Assembly: GCA_030613045.1 (NCBI GenBank)
Contig: JAUWMS010000146.1
Coordinates: forward strand, 1 to 6,575
Reading direction: 5' to 3'
Source: Candidatus Latescibacterota bacterium
GTDB taxonomy: Bacteria > Latescibacterota > 4484-107
DNA length: 6,575 nt
The position numbers and the translations under genes are program-made. A model generated the notes under the pieces. That model searched no databases. It was not told the DNA's origin and worked only from the letters and a program-made list of their open reading frames with translations. This document shows, piece after piece, positions 1 through 5,997 of this stretch; position 1 is the first letter of the stretch; each line of letters starts with the position of its first letter.

Positions 1-561
1 CAGTTTCCGGTATCCGGCGATCTCGAAGCCGTCTCCGATCCGCCCCCAGGGAATCTGCTTCCGAACGTCCGTGCGCTCCGGCGGAATCCACGCGCCTCCC
101 TCGGCAATGGTGATCCGCGCCTTCGGAGCGATCTCGTGCACGACCTTGACGATGGCCTTGACCACCCGCCAATCCGTGATCACGCCGGAGCCGCGTTTCG
201 TTATCTCCCCGATGTGCGGTTTGATCACCACCCACAGCGGCTTCTCGGAGCCTTTATCCTCCGCTTGCTGGATCACCGCCTCCAGCTCGCCCAACGCGAC
301 GGCCTTTCGCACCATCTGCTCGACCTGTCCGTGCGTCAACTCGGATGTCGGCTCCACCGGCTCCGGAAGCTCCGGGAAGTCCGAGCGCACGATGGACACG
401 ACCGGCGCCCCTTCTCCGGTCAGAGCGGCGGGCTTCAGCACTGTAAAAATTTTTCCTTCCTCCACCTCCGGCGGTTTTCGGTGCATATCCCACAGCACCA
501 GAATGCCCACGAGGACGATGGTCAAGCTCCAGAAGAGGCTTTTTTGGATGCGTTTGTTCAT
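1..561 (-). CDS. Membrane-anchored DUF362 domain protein, N-terminal part (runs off left edge)
   Basis: The reading frame opens at ATG 559-561 and stays open for 187 codons to the left edge, so only the N-terminal part is seen. Residues about 8-24 form a single hydrophobic segment after a short basic start (MNKRIQK), which fits an uncleaved signal anchor with the rest outside the cytoplasm. From about residue 54 the sequence matches what I know of the DUF362 family: VVSIVRSD at 54-61, VRKAVALGELEAVI at 84-97, WVVIKPHIGEI at 110-120 (the family's V-x-KPN-like strand, here KPH), GVITDWRVVKAIVKVVHEI at 126-144 and ITIAEGGAW at 150-158. DUF362 has no settled function; some members are fused to ferredoxin domains, but any such domain would lie outside the window. 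A good Shine-Dalgarno (GAAAGGA) sits 7 nt before the ATG and supports the start. The gene lies downstream of the barrel gene, with a probable terminator between them. Confidence 0.85.
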   Translation of the reverse strand, partial: MNKRIQKSLFWSLTIVLVGILVLWDMHRKPPEVEEGKIFTVLKPAALTGEGAPVVSIVRSDFPELPEPVEPTSELTHGQVEQMVRKAVALGELEAVIQQAEDKGSEKPLWVVIKPHIGEITKRGSGVITDWRVVKAIVKVVHEIAPKARITIAEGGAWIPPERTDVRKQIPWGRIGDGFEIAGYRKL

Positions 562-568
562 GGCGGAT

Positions 569-575
569 TCCTTTC
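569..575 (-). promoter_or_regulatory. Ribosome binding site of the DUF362 gene
   Basis: On the minus strand GAAAGGA lies 7 nt before the ATG at 561. It fixes the start of a gene that is cut by the window edge. Confidence 0.7.
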
Positions 576-637
576 AGATGGGCGAACCGGTGTCAGCGTC
601 ACGTTGGAAATCAGTGGGACGTTACCTTGTCCCCCCG

Positions 638-665
638 AAAATAATAAAGCCCAGTGACCTGGGCT
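638..665 (-). terminator. Probable rho-independent terminator
   Basis: On the minus strand AGCCCAG (659-665), loop GTCA and CTGGGCT (648-654) form a perfect 7-bp hairpin. It is followed directly by a T-rich run, TTTATTATTTT (638-648). Hairpin plus T-tract in this polarity suits termination of leftward transcription from the barrel gene, whose stop codon is about 195 bp upstream. It would then separate that gene from the DUF362 gene. The T-tract is interrupted by two A residues, so partial read-through or attenuation is possible. Beyond this hairpin, I see no other feature in 576-714. Confidence 0.55.
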
Positions 666-714
666 GATGTTGAGCAATTATGGATAGGTGCTTATATGGT
701 TTCTCGGCATAACC

Positions 715-823
715 TAACCCCCTGGCCCCCTTCCCTGCGAGGGAAGGGGGAACGTGTTTCCGGTGCTTTGGGAGGGATAGCCCGTCCCCTCTCCGTTTCG
801 GGGAGGGGACGGGGGAGGGGTTA
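715..823. repeat. GC-rich double-hairpin intergenic repeat
   Basis: Three nested pairings are visible. The first hairpin has a perfect 11-bp stem (CCCCCTTCCCT 726-736 with AGGGAAGGGGG 740-750) and a 3-nt GCG loop. The second has a 15-bp stem (781-795 with 799-813) and a TTT loop; its only non-Watson-Crick pair is a G-U at 792/802. The outer arms TAACCCC (715-721) and GGGGTTA (817-823) close the unit into a three-way junction. C-run/G-run intergenic repeats of this kind, whose spurious translation contains LTPWPPSLRGKGE, are known from many unrelated bacterial genomes. No T-tract follows in the direction of the neighbouring genes, so a terminator role is not supported. It fills most of the gap after the barrel gene. 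Confidence 0.75.
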
Positions 824-861
824 TAATTTCATTTTAGTGGGATTACAATACCTAATGCCGC

Positions 862-3507
862 TTACTCCGCGCCCGCGTAAACCGTAACAAAAGAAGCAGC
901 AGTGGTTTTCTCGCCGAATTTTCTTCCCACTCTCATGCCGATTTGCGTGGTGAGTTTATAGCCGAAATAGTCTCCCCGGTTTGTCAATTGCAGTGCGCCG
1001 ATCAACTCTTCGTAGTCATCCTGAAGGCCGGCGGGCGTCGGTTCCTCAAGCTGCCGAAACATCGAGAACTCGGTTCCAAGCTCAATTTCCGACTTTTTTA
1101 GAATCGGGAACTTGGTAACGAGCAGGAAGAGCAGCATATTTTCTTTGCGAGGCGAATCGCTTTTGAGCACCGGGGTCTCCCGGCGAAACTCGTTTTTTAT
1201 TCGGGGCTGTATTCTAAAATTCCCCAGTCTTACCGTATAGTCCGCTTTGTTGATCAGGCCGAAGAAGCGGTGCGTATCCCGCAGCCCCTCGATCCGATCT
1301 CTTTGATCCCAAAGGTCGAATTTCACTTTATTGATAGCGGTCAGATTTTTCACTCCGGTGTAGTTAAAACCGAGGAAGGTTGAGTTGATCCAGGTATTCC
1401 GGGCCGCCAAAGGATCCGCGATCCGCTGCTGCGTTCCTCTGGACCGCGATGGCTGCACCCACTGGAACAGGTTGTCGGAGATGTCGTCCTTCGCCAGACG
1501 CAGGTCGTTGAATATCCTCAGTCTTCCGAGGTCCGGATAATCCCTGTCCAACGTGAACAGTGCGTAGTGGGTCCGGTTTCTGTTGTCCTGAGCCATGAGC
1601 CATTCGTGCTGGCGTCCCAGGGTCAGTCGCACATCGGGAATGATATGCGCTCCGACATATACGTTGTATCCTTGGTGATCCCGCTTGTAGGGATAGTCGG
1701 GCTCTTCGTCGTTTTCGAACCGGTCCACCGAGAGGTTGTTGTTCATATCTATGCCGAACAGAAACTCCGGCCGATCCACGCTGTATCTCAGGAAAGGCTC
1801 TTCGTAATCGGGAACCAGGTTGTCGTTCTGATTGAAATCGGATATGAAATCGTTGTTCTCATCCCAGCCCGGGAAAACCGCATCGTCCTGAGATCCGCCG
1901 TGTTGATGCACGCGTCCCCAGTCCGGATAGCGGTCCTGATCGTCGTTGTCGTCTACGAACTCGTACAGATTGTGCAACTTGTTTTCGTAGTCAATGGCCC
2001 CTTTGTCGTCCACCACAAAGGCGGTCGTGCTGTAGCGATCGTCTATGCTGTATGCTTCTCCGAAGGCGAAGTAAGGATAGGTCCATTTCGAGACGTTCAC
2101 CATCCATGCATCCGAAGTCTCGACAGCGGTGTAATGCTCCTCCTTGTTCACGTTGGGATATTGTCTGAACCGCCTGTTCCGGTCGAATTCCGCATATACG
2201 TTGAATCCCATGACGTCGTTGACCTCGAAGGTAAAACCGTAGATCTCATTGGCCGTAGGCAGCCCGTAGTCGAAGCGCACGATGCGCTGATTGGAGTTGT
2301 CCCTGACGTTCCCCGGAGCGCGGGCCACGAGCAGGAACACTGGCTGATTGTCTTTGTTGGTCTGACGATCCGAGGTCCATTCCAGCCGGTAATCGTTGGC
2401 CACCACCAACTCGAACGTCACTCTTTCGATCATTGTGGCGTCCGGACCGGTATAGGACGGATCGGTAAAATCGTACGTCAGCGTGATGGTCTGCTCGCCA
2501 TTGGCCGCGAGGTATCCCCGTTCCTGAAATCCGCCTTCCAGGATCGGCCTGAACCCGATCTCGTTTCCCCGTACGGTCTCCATCTCCCCGGTCAGACGAT
2601 TCTTCCCTTTTATGATGACGTCGTAAGAGTAGAGCGCGGCTCCTCCTATCTCATCTTCCGGCGAGTCGTCGCTGAGCCGAAGCACGATTTTCGAGACTTT
2701 CGCGCTGTTTTTAACGGTGGATAAATTGCCCGACAGCGGGCTGCCCGAGAAGCTCTCCAACAGCGTATGAGACTGGTGCGCATTGACGTAAGTAGCCCCA
2801 ACCTTTACAAAACGTCCCACCTGGGCGGTTCCTCTCAGGGCCGTCAAATTGGTGTTGCTGGTTTTGTCAAGATGTGCTCCCTTATCGGTGCCGATCAGGG
2901 GGAGGCTGATGCGGGAAAAGAGGGCGGTCATCGCATACTTGTCCGACTGGAAGTCCCATTGTACGCCGTTGAACGTCGGTTTGGAGAAGGTCATCGGAGT
3001 AAGGGTAGTCCGGATCTCATCGCCGATGGTCAGGGCCGTATGATACTCCCCCTTCGAATCCGAAGCGATCAACATCCGGTCGAACCAGCCCGTGTACCGC
3101 TTATCCTTGGTCAGGCTGCTTCCGGACCGCTCCGGCTGATCCTGCCGCCAGTCGTAGATCAGCCAACCTCGGGTCACGAAGCTCCCGTACAGATCGTAGT
3201 AGTAGTCGCCCTCTAAGGAAATATCCACGTAGCGCTTGTAGGACTCTCTCGCGTAATTGGTGTACTCCCACTGTCTCCACTGATATTCCCGGAAGAGCTC
3301 CTGGGGCATATACCACTTCTTTACGGCCGGATCGAGCGCTCCGAAGAGCACGCCCACCCCAACAGGCTCGAATGTGGTCTCGCCGCCCCGCCGCGTTCCG
3401 AGAAGCGTTCCGTAATCCACCATCTGAGAAAAGCCCTTCCCGGCAGGCACAATCAGCGATCCGAGCAAAATCATCACACCGAGAAAAATCTGGCGTCTCG
3501 TATGCAC
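862..3507 (-). CDS. Putative outer-membrane beta-barrel protein with Asp/Asn-rich insert
   Basis: An 881-residue protein of no family I can name. It starts at GTG 3505-3507, chosen because a perfect AAGGAGG lies 6 nt upstream and a signal peptide follows at once: basic MHTRR, hydrophobic 7-21, probable cleavage near residues 26-28 (FSQ). The N-terminal part of the mature protein is rich in aromatic amphipathic strands (100-120, DYYYDLYGSF onward; 155-205, with IGDEIRTTLTP at 161-171). Residues about 265-445 look like a soluble beta-sandwich module. Residues 518-604 form an Asp/Asn-rich stretch with several D-x-N/D-x-D type loops. From about 612 to the end, alternating strands of 10-14 residues separated by polar turns (for example 613-630, 645-672, 708-732, 745-775, 790-815, 833-860, 868-878) are typical of a membrane barrel. 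It lacks the usual terminal aromatic residue, ending YAGAE. The likely location is the outer membrane; the cargo or ligand is unknown. Its upstream neighbour is a secreted protein in the same orientation, so they may act together, though the long repeat-filled gap argues against tight co-transcription. Confidence 0.8.
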   Translation of the reverse strand: MHTRRQIFLGVMILLGSLIVPAGKGFSQMVDYGTLLGTRRGGETTFEPVGVGVLFGALDPAVKKWYMPQELFREYQWRQWEYTNYARESYKRYVDISLEGDYYYDLYGSFVTRGWLIYDWRQDQPERSGSSLTKDKRYTGWFDRMLIASDSKGEYHTALTIGDEIRTTLTPMTFSKPTFNGVQWDFQSDKYAMTALFSRISLPLIGTDKGAHLDKTSNTNLTALRGTAQVGRFVKVGATYVNAHQSHTLLESFSGSPLSGNLSTVKNSAKVSKIVLRLSDDSPEDEIGGAALYSYDVIIKGKNRLTGEMETVRGNEIGFRPILEGGFQERGYLAANGEQTITLTYDFTDPSYTGPDATMIERVTFELVVANDYRLEWTSDRQTNKDNQPVFLLVARAPGNVRDNSNQRIVRFDYGLPTANEIYGFTFEVNDVMGFNVYAEFDRNRRFRQYPNVNKEEHYTAVETSDAWMVNVSKWTYPYFAFGEAYSIDDRYSTTAFVVDDKGAIDYENKLHNLYEFVDDNDDQDRYPDWGRVHQHGGSQDDAVFPGWDENNDFISDFNQNDNLVPDYEEPFLRYSVDRPEFLFGIDMNNNLSVDRFENDEEPDYPYKRDHQGYNVYVGAHIIPDVRLTLGRQHEWLMAQDNRNRTHYALFTLDRDYPDLGRLRIFNDLRLAKDDISDNLFQWVQPSRSRGTQQRIADPLAARNTWINSTFLGFNYTGVKNLTAINKVKFDLWDQRDRIEGLRDTHRFFGLINKADYTVRLGNFRIQPRIKNEFRRETPVLKSDSPRKENMLLFLLVTKFPILKKSEIELGTEFSMFRQLEEPTPAGLQDDYEELIGALQLTNRGDYFGYKLTTQIGMRVGRKFGEKTTAASFVTVYAGAE
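1696..1956 (-). other. Asp/Asn-rich, EF-hand/thrombospondin-3-like segment within the barrel protein
   Basis: This encodes residues 518-604 of the barrel protein. Visible acidic loops are DDNDDQDRYPDW (519-530), DENNDFISDFNQNDNLVPD (549-567) and DMNNNLSVDRFENDEEPD (587-604). Alternating Asp/Asn at positions 1, 3 and 5 is the pattern of calcium-binding loops in EF-hand, dockerin and thrombospondin type 3 repeats. Calcium binding is inferred from the pattern alone. The segment lies just before the C-terminal strand-rich half, so it could be a surface or periplasmic loop. Confidence 0.55.
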
Positions 3508-3513
3508 GGGGTC

Positions 3514-3520
3514 CCTCCTT
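3514..3520 (-). promoter_or_regulatory. Strong ribosome binding site deciding a GTG start
   Basis: On the minus strand AAGGAGG ends 6 nt before the GTG at 3507. This consensus site justifies the non-ATG start of the barrel gene and indicates that this organism uses Shine-Dalgarno initiation. Confidence 0.8.
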
Positions 3521-3540
3521 TTCTTTGAGACAGAGCGATT

Positions 3541-3568
3541 TTGAATTTTGAATTTCGGATTCAGAATT
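3541..3568. repeat. Degenerate 7-bp-period tandem array (TTGAATT-like)
   Basis: Four consecutive heptamers read TTGAATT, TTGAATT, TCGGATT and CAGAATT. The first two are identical and the others keep ATT at the end. The array lies between the barrel gene's ribosome binding site and the MITE-like element, so it would be in the 5' leader or promoter region of that gene. No convincing -10/-35 pair is visible in it. Confidence 0.5.
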
Positions 3569-3585
3569 TGGCGTTCAATACGCGA

Positions 3586-3752
3586 CTAGTGTTCTGTCAA
3601 GCTCATTTTGACGGACTGTCATTCTGAGGAGCAGAGCGACGAAGAATCTTGTTTTTGTTCCTCATGCGTTCCGCGGACAAGAAGATTCTTCGCCTCCGCT
3701 ATGCTCCGGCTCAGAATGACAACTCGTCAGCTTAGGCTTGACAGAGCACGAG
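3586..3752. mobile_element. MITE-like palindromic element, 167 bp, no coding capacity
   Basis: The ends are 17-bp terminal inverted repeats, 3586-3602 and 3736-3752, matching at 15 of 17 positions. The arms stay in the same register inward without indels: TGACG/CGTCA at 3609-3613/3725-3729, then a perfect 12-bp pair TGTCATTCTGAG (3617-3628) with CTCAGAATGACA (3710-3721). A further perfect 11-bp pair, CGAAGAATCTT (3640-3650) with 3682-3692, lies near the apex after a 6-nt shift. Repeats containing GTCATTCTGAG and GAAGAATCT are widespread between genes in many bacteria and give spurious peptides containing HSEEQSDEES, which this one would too. There is no transposase, so movement would need one supplied elsewhere. 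I see no clear target-site duplication beyond a possible 2-bp GA. Confidence 0.75.
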
Positions 3753-3815
3753 GAAAGACAAATTTTAAGCACGAAATTTCACCCCTACGCCCCTTCCCGT
3801 GGTGGAGGAGCGACG

Positions 3816-3857
3816 TTTAGTATTTAGGTTTTAGGATTTAGGATTTAGGATTTGAAG
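3816..3857. repeat. Heptamer tandem repeat, TTTAGGA-type, about six units
   Basis: Six consecutive 7-bp units read TTTAGTA, TTTAGGT, TTTAGGA three times, then TTTGAAG. The middle three are identical. The array ends 2 bp before the stop codon of the secreted-protein gene, so on the minus strand it would be the first part of that gene's 3' untranslated region (units of TCCTAAA). The unit resembles plant-type telomere repeats by chance of composition; such heptamers also occur as short bacterial intergenic arrays. No hairpin plus T-tract terminator is present here. Confidence 0.8.
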
Positions 3858-3859
3858 TT

Positions 3860-5953
3860 TCAATATTCCACCGACCCCGTCCCGGCCGTGCTTTCCCCCC
3901 CTGAGTCCGTATCCACGGATACCCGAACGATATACACCCCGGGAGGCACCAGATCACAGTCGTCATTCTTTCCGTCCCACTTCGTAAGATAGATGTCGCT
4001 TTCCCCCTTCTCCGAACTCAATCTCCGCACGAGGGCGCCAGAGAGGGTATATATCTTTACCGAGAGCGGCATTTCGCGGGTCAACTGCAACAGGTCGTAC
4101 CGGATCAGCGCGTCGTCGTTGATCCCATCTCCATTCGGAGTGAAGGGATTGGGAGCGATCTTCAGCGCACGGATCAGCGATCCACCCAGCGCGATCCGCA
4201 CCGCGATGTCGTCGGTTGCGATATCCGGGGTCGCATCGCCAGCCAGCACGGATTGCTTCAACTCCCCGGTCGCGTTTTCGTAAACCCTTGCGGTGAAAAG
4301 CGTGCCGTATCGGCGCACAACGCCCTTAAAAGCCACCTTAAGCACGTGATCGGCGGTTATCTTCGGGAAGCTGATGGCGAAGTGATTCTTCTCCAGGGCC
4401 ACGCATTCGAAACCCACCTCCTGGCCGTCTATCGTTACCGACACGACCGTATCTATCCGGGTCGGGGTATCTATCTCAAGGCGGTCGAAACCGGTATCCA
4501 CCCCTTTGCGAATGGTCGGTTTTATGGAATAAGTGAAGAGTGTAAGCGCTCCGGCGACGACCTTCGGAGGCGCGATCTCCGCTACGATTTCGTGCGCCGC
4601 GGGAGGTCTGGAAATCTCAAAGCCCAGAAAATCCGCGCTCCCCGCCGTTCTCAGATCGTTGCTTTTCAAGTCAATCCGGAACTGAAAATATCGCTTAGGC
4701 GACGGCGAATTCATGGAAACACCGCCCTCTTCCTCGACTTTCCGGTAATCGTAAGGCGCGGACCAACTGCTCCAGCCGTTTTCCCGGTCTGTCACGATCG
4801 CCCCCCGTTCCGAGGGAATCACGCTCTCGTAGCTGGTGTTTGTCAACGGAACGCCCTGTTTGTCGAACGGAACCTCCCCGCCCGCCCGATAGTATTTGAC
4901 CGCCCCTTTCTGTTGCGGGGAAAGGGTTTCATAGTCTCTTTTCGAGACCTGCTGTCCCCCCGTCGTAAAAAATCTGATCTCCCCTTTCTGATCGAAATCC
5001 AGCCGCTCATAGTCACTCTGGGTTACCTCGACTTCCTCTCCCCATGCGAGTTTCCGATAATACACCAGCGGGGTATCGTCACTGCCGCTTCTCGTACGCA
5101 CGATAATCTGTGATTTCGTGGGATCGCCGATCTTCCGCTCGGACCACCAGATCCTTCCCAGTGTAGCCACGTCTCCGAAATCGAAGACGCGTGACAGGTA
5201 GGTGGCCTCCGGCACGAATCCCCCTCCGAAGACCTCGATCTCATCAATTTCCCAGCCCACGGATTGAGTCAGGGACTTGATGCGGACGTAGCGCGCATAC
5301 TGAAGCGGCACCTCGAGGTCCACGATGGGTTCGCCGTTCTTCTCGTTGTGCTCCAGGATCGTTGCAAAGAGCGGCCTTCCCTCGATCGTCGTCTCCTCCG
5401 TATCGTCGTTTAAGTACACCTCGTACGCCCTCATGAAATCGTCCTGAAACGGATATTGCTCCGACATCCGGGGAAAAAAACGGATCCGGTCCACGCCGAA
5501 ACGCGCGCCGAGATCAAGGTCCACCAACACTCCGTAGGGATTCACCTTCTTCGCGGGGGTGGACTTCCGCTCAAAGGCCACGGTGAGATCTCCGTTGACC
5601 AGTCCTTGCAATGCCGCCTCTTCACTGGAACTCAACGGTACGTTGGGAACACGAACGTTGCCTCCGCGTTCGTATGTCTTCAACGCAATGTTTTCCGTGG
5701 TGTCCATCTCCGTCAAAGCGATCCACCCCGGTTGACTTTCAAAGTCAATGATTTCAATTACCGCGCCCGGATCCGCCGCACCCCATACCGTCTCTTTCCA
5801 CGGGCGTGCTTCTCCGCCGACGAGGAAGGTTTCCAGCCCGGATGCGCTTCCCGCCGTGAGCCCGACCACGAGACAAGACAGGATGAGCGCGGCTATCCCG
5901 AATTTTTGAAGAGGGAGTGTTTTCATAACGTCATAGACTTTCTGTATACCCAC
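3860..5953 (-). CDS. Secreted multidomain protein: discoidin-like domain, threefold short module, FlgD/CHU_C-like C-terminus
   Basis: Up to 697 residues, numbered here from the GTG at 5953. The better start is probably ATG 5924-5926 (Met10, giving 688 residues), because a normal signal peptide begins there: MKTLPLQKFG, hydrophobic 19-33, cleavage near SASG at 36-39. Neither start has a clear ribosome binding site. Residues about 115-245 look like an F5/8 type C (discoidin) carbohydrate-binding fold: GVLVDLDLGARFGVDRIRFF, then ARYVRIKSL and EIDEIEVFGGG closing the domain. Residues 250-300 and 390-450 resemble split beta-sandwich strands (RTRSGSDDTPLVYYR; WSSWSAPY; KRYFQFRIDLKSND). Between them lie three copies of a short module (306-388). 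Residues about 455-590 form another beta-rich domain. Residues 596-680 match the FlgD Ig-like/CHU_C type C-terminal domain: IAPNPFTPNGDGINDD, then VKIYTLSGALVRRL, KWDGKNDD and VPPGVYIVRVSV. In some phyla such domains serve as secretion or sorting signals, but that role is inferred here. Expected location is the cell surface or outside; the substrate is unknown. Confidence 0.85.
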   Translation of the reverse strand: MGIQKVYDVMKTLPLQKFGIAALILSCLVVGLTAGSASGLETFLVGGEARPWKETVWGAADPGAVIEIIDFESQPGWIALTEMDTTENIALKTYERGGNVRVPNVPLSSSEEAALQGLVNGDLTVAFERKSTPAKKVNPYGVLVDLDLGARFGVDRIRFFPRMSEQYPFQDDFMRAYEVYLNDDTEETTIEGRPLFATILEHNEKNGEPIVDLEVPLQYARYVRIKSLTQSVGWEIDEIEVFGGGFVPEATYLSRVFDFGDVATLGRIWWSERKIGDPTKSQIIVRTRSGSDDTPLVYYRKLAWGEEVEVTQSDYERLDFDQKGEIRFFTTGGQQVSKRDYETLSPQQKGAVKYYRAGGEVPFDKQGVPLTNTSYESVIPSERGAIVTDRENGWSSWSAPYDYRKVEEEGGVSMNSPSPKRYFQFRIDLKSNDLRTAGSADFLGFEISRPPAAHEIVAEIAPPKVVAGALTLFTYSIKPTIRKGVDTGFDRLEIDTPTRIDTVVSVTIDGQEVGFECVALEKNHFAISFPKITADHVLKVAFKGVVRRYGTLFTARVYENATGELKQSVLAGDATPDIATDDIAVRIALGGSLIRALKIAPNPFTPNGDGINDDALIRYDLLQLTREMPLSVKIYTLSGALVRRLSSEKGESDIYLTKWDGKNDDCDLVPPGVYIVRVSVDTDSGGESTAGTGSVEY
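3914..4168 (-). other. FlgD Ig-like/CHU_C-type C-terminal domain of the secreted protein
   Basis: This encodes residues 596-680. The order of motifs NPFTPNGDGINDD, V-K-I-Y-x-x-x-G-x-L-V-R-x-L, W-D-G-K-N and V-P-x-G-V-Y-I-V-R-V is that of the FlgD Ig-like fold and of CHU_C (type B) domains found at the ends of secreted proteins. A 17-residue Gly/Ser-rich tail follows (DTDSGGESTAGTGSVEY). No type IX secretion genes are in the window to confirm use as a sorting signal. Confidence 0.7.
4790..5038 (-). repeat. Three tandem copies of a short protein module in the secreted protein
   Basis: This encodes residues 306-388. Copy 1 (306-333) contains VTQSDYERLDFDQKGEIRFF ending TTGG. Copy 2 (334-359) contains VSKRDYETLSPQQKGAVKYY ending RAGG. 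Copy 3 (360-388) is more diverged: LTNTSYESVIPSERGAIV. The shared pattern is V-[ST]-x-x-x-Y-E-x-[LV]-x-x-x-[QE]-[KR]-G-x-[IV], of 26-29 residues. The copies sit between a strand ending LVYYR and one starting WSSWSAPY, as if expanded inside a loop of a beta-sandwich. Function unknown. Confidence 0.65.
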
Positions 5954-5997
5954 TCACTTTGGAATTTTTCTTTCTTTCCAGACCCTGTATGAACTGC

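Noticed and set aside
19..33. Lipobox in the secreted protein signal peptide (LILSC, residue numbering of the protein)
   Set aside because: The position before Ser is Leu rather than Ala/Ser/Thr, and the hydrophobic stretch continues past the Cys, so a lipoprotein is unlikely. The coordinates given here are residues 19-33 of the protein encoded at 3860-5953, not bases.
71..667. Overlapping plus-strand open frames of 198 and 173 codons
   Set aside because: They are shadows of the DUF362 gene on the minus strand, which matches family motifs and has a ribosome binding site.
654..887. A 77-codon open frame containing LTPWPPSLRGKGE
   Set aside because: It is a translation of the GC-rich double-hairpin repeat, a common false gene.
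1567..2724. A 385-codon open frame on the plus strand
   Set aside because: It lies wholly antisense to the barrel gene, which has a signal peptide and a perfect ribosome binding site. The translation is a Val/Ile/Arg-rich shadow with no domain.
3608..3820. A 70-codon open frame beginning MTDCHSEEQSDEES
   Set aside because: It is a translation of the palindromic repeat; the same peptide is a known spurious product of this repeat type in many genomes.
3541..3857. Possible CRISPR array
   Set aside because: The repeats are 7-bp tandem units without spacers, plus one palindrome; there is no repeat-spacer pattern and no cas gene.
4253..5113. A 286-codon open frame on the plus strand
   Set aside because: It is antisense to the secreted-protein gene, whose discoidin-like and FlgD-like domains are recognisable. 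The plus-strand product has no recognisable features.
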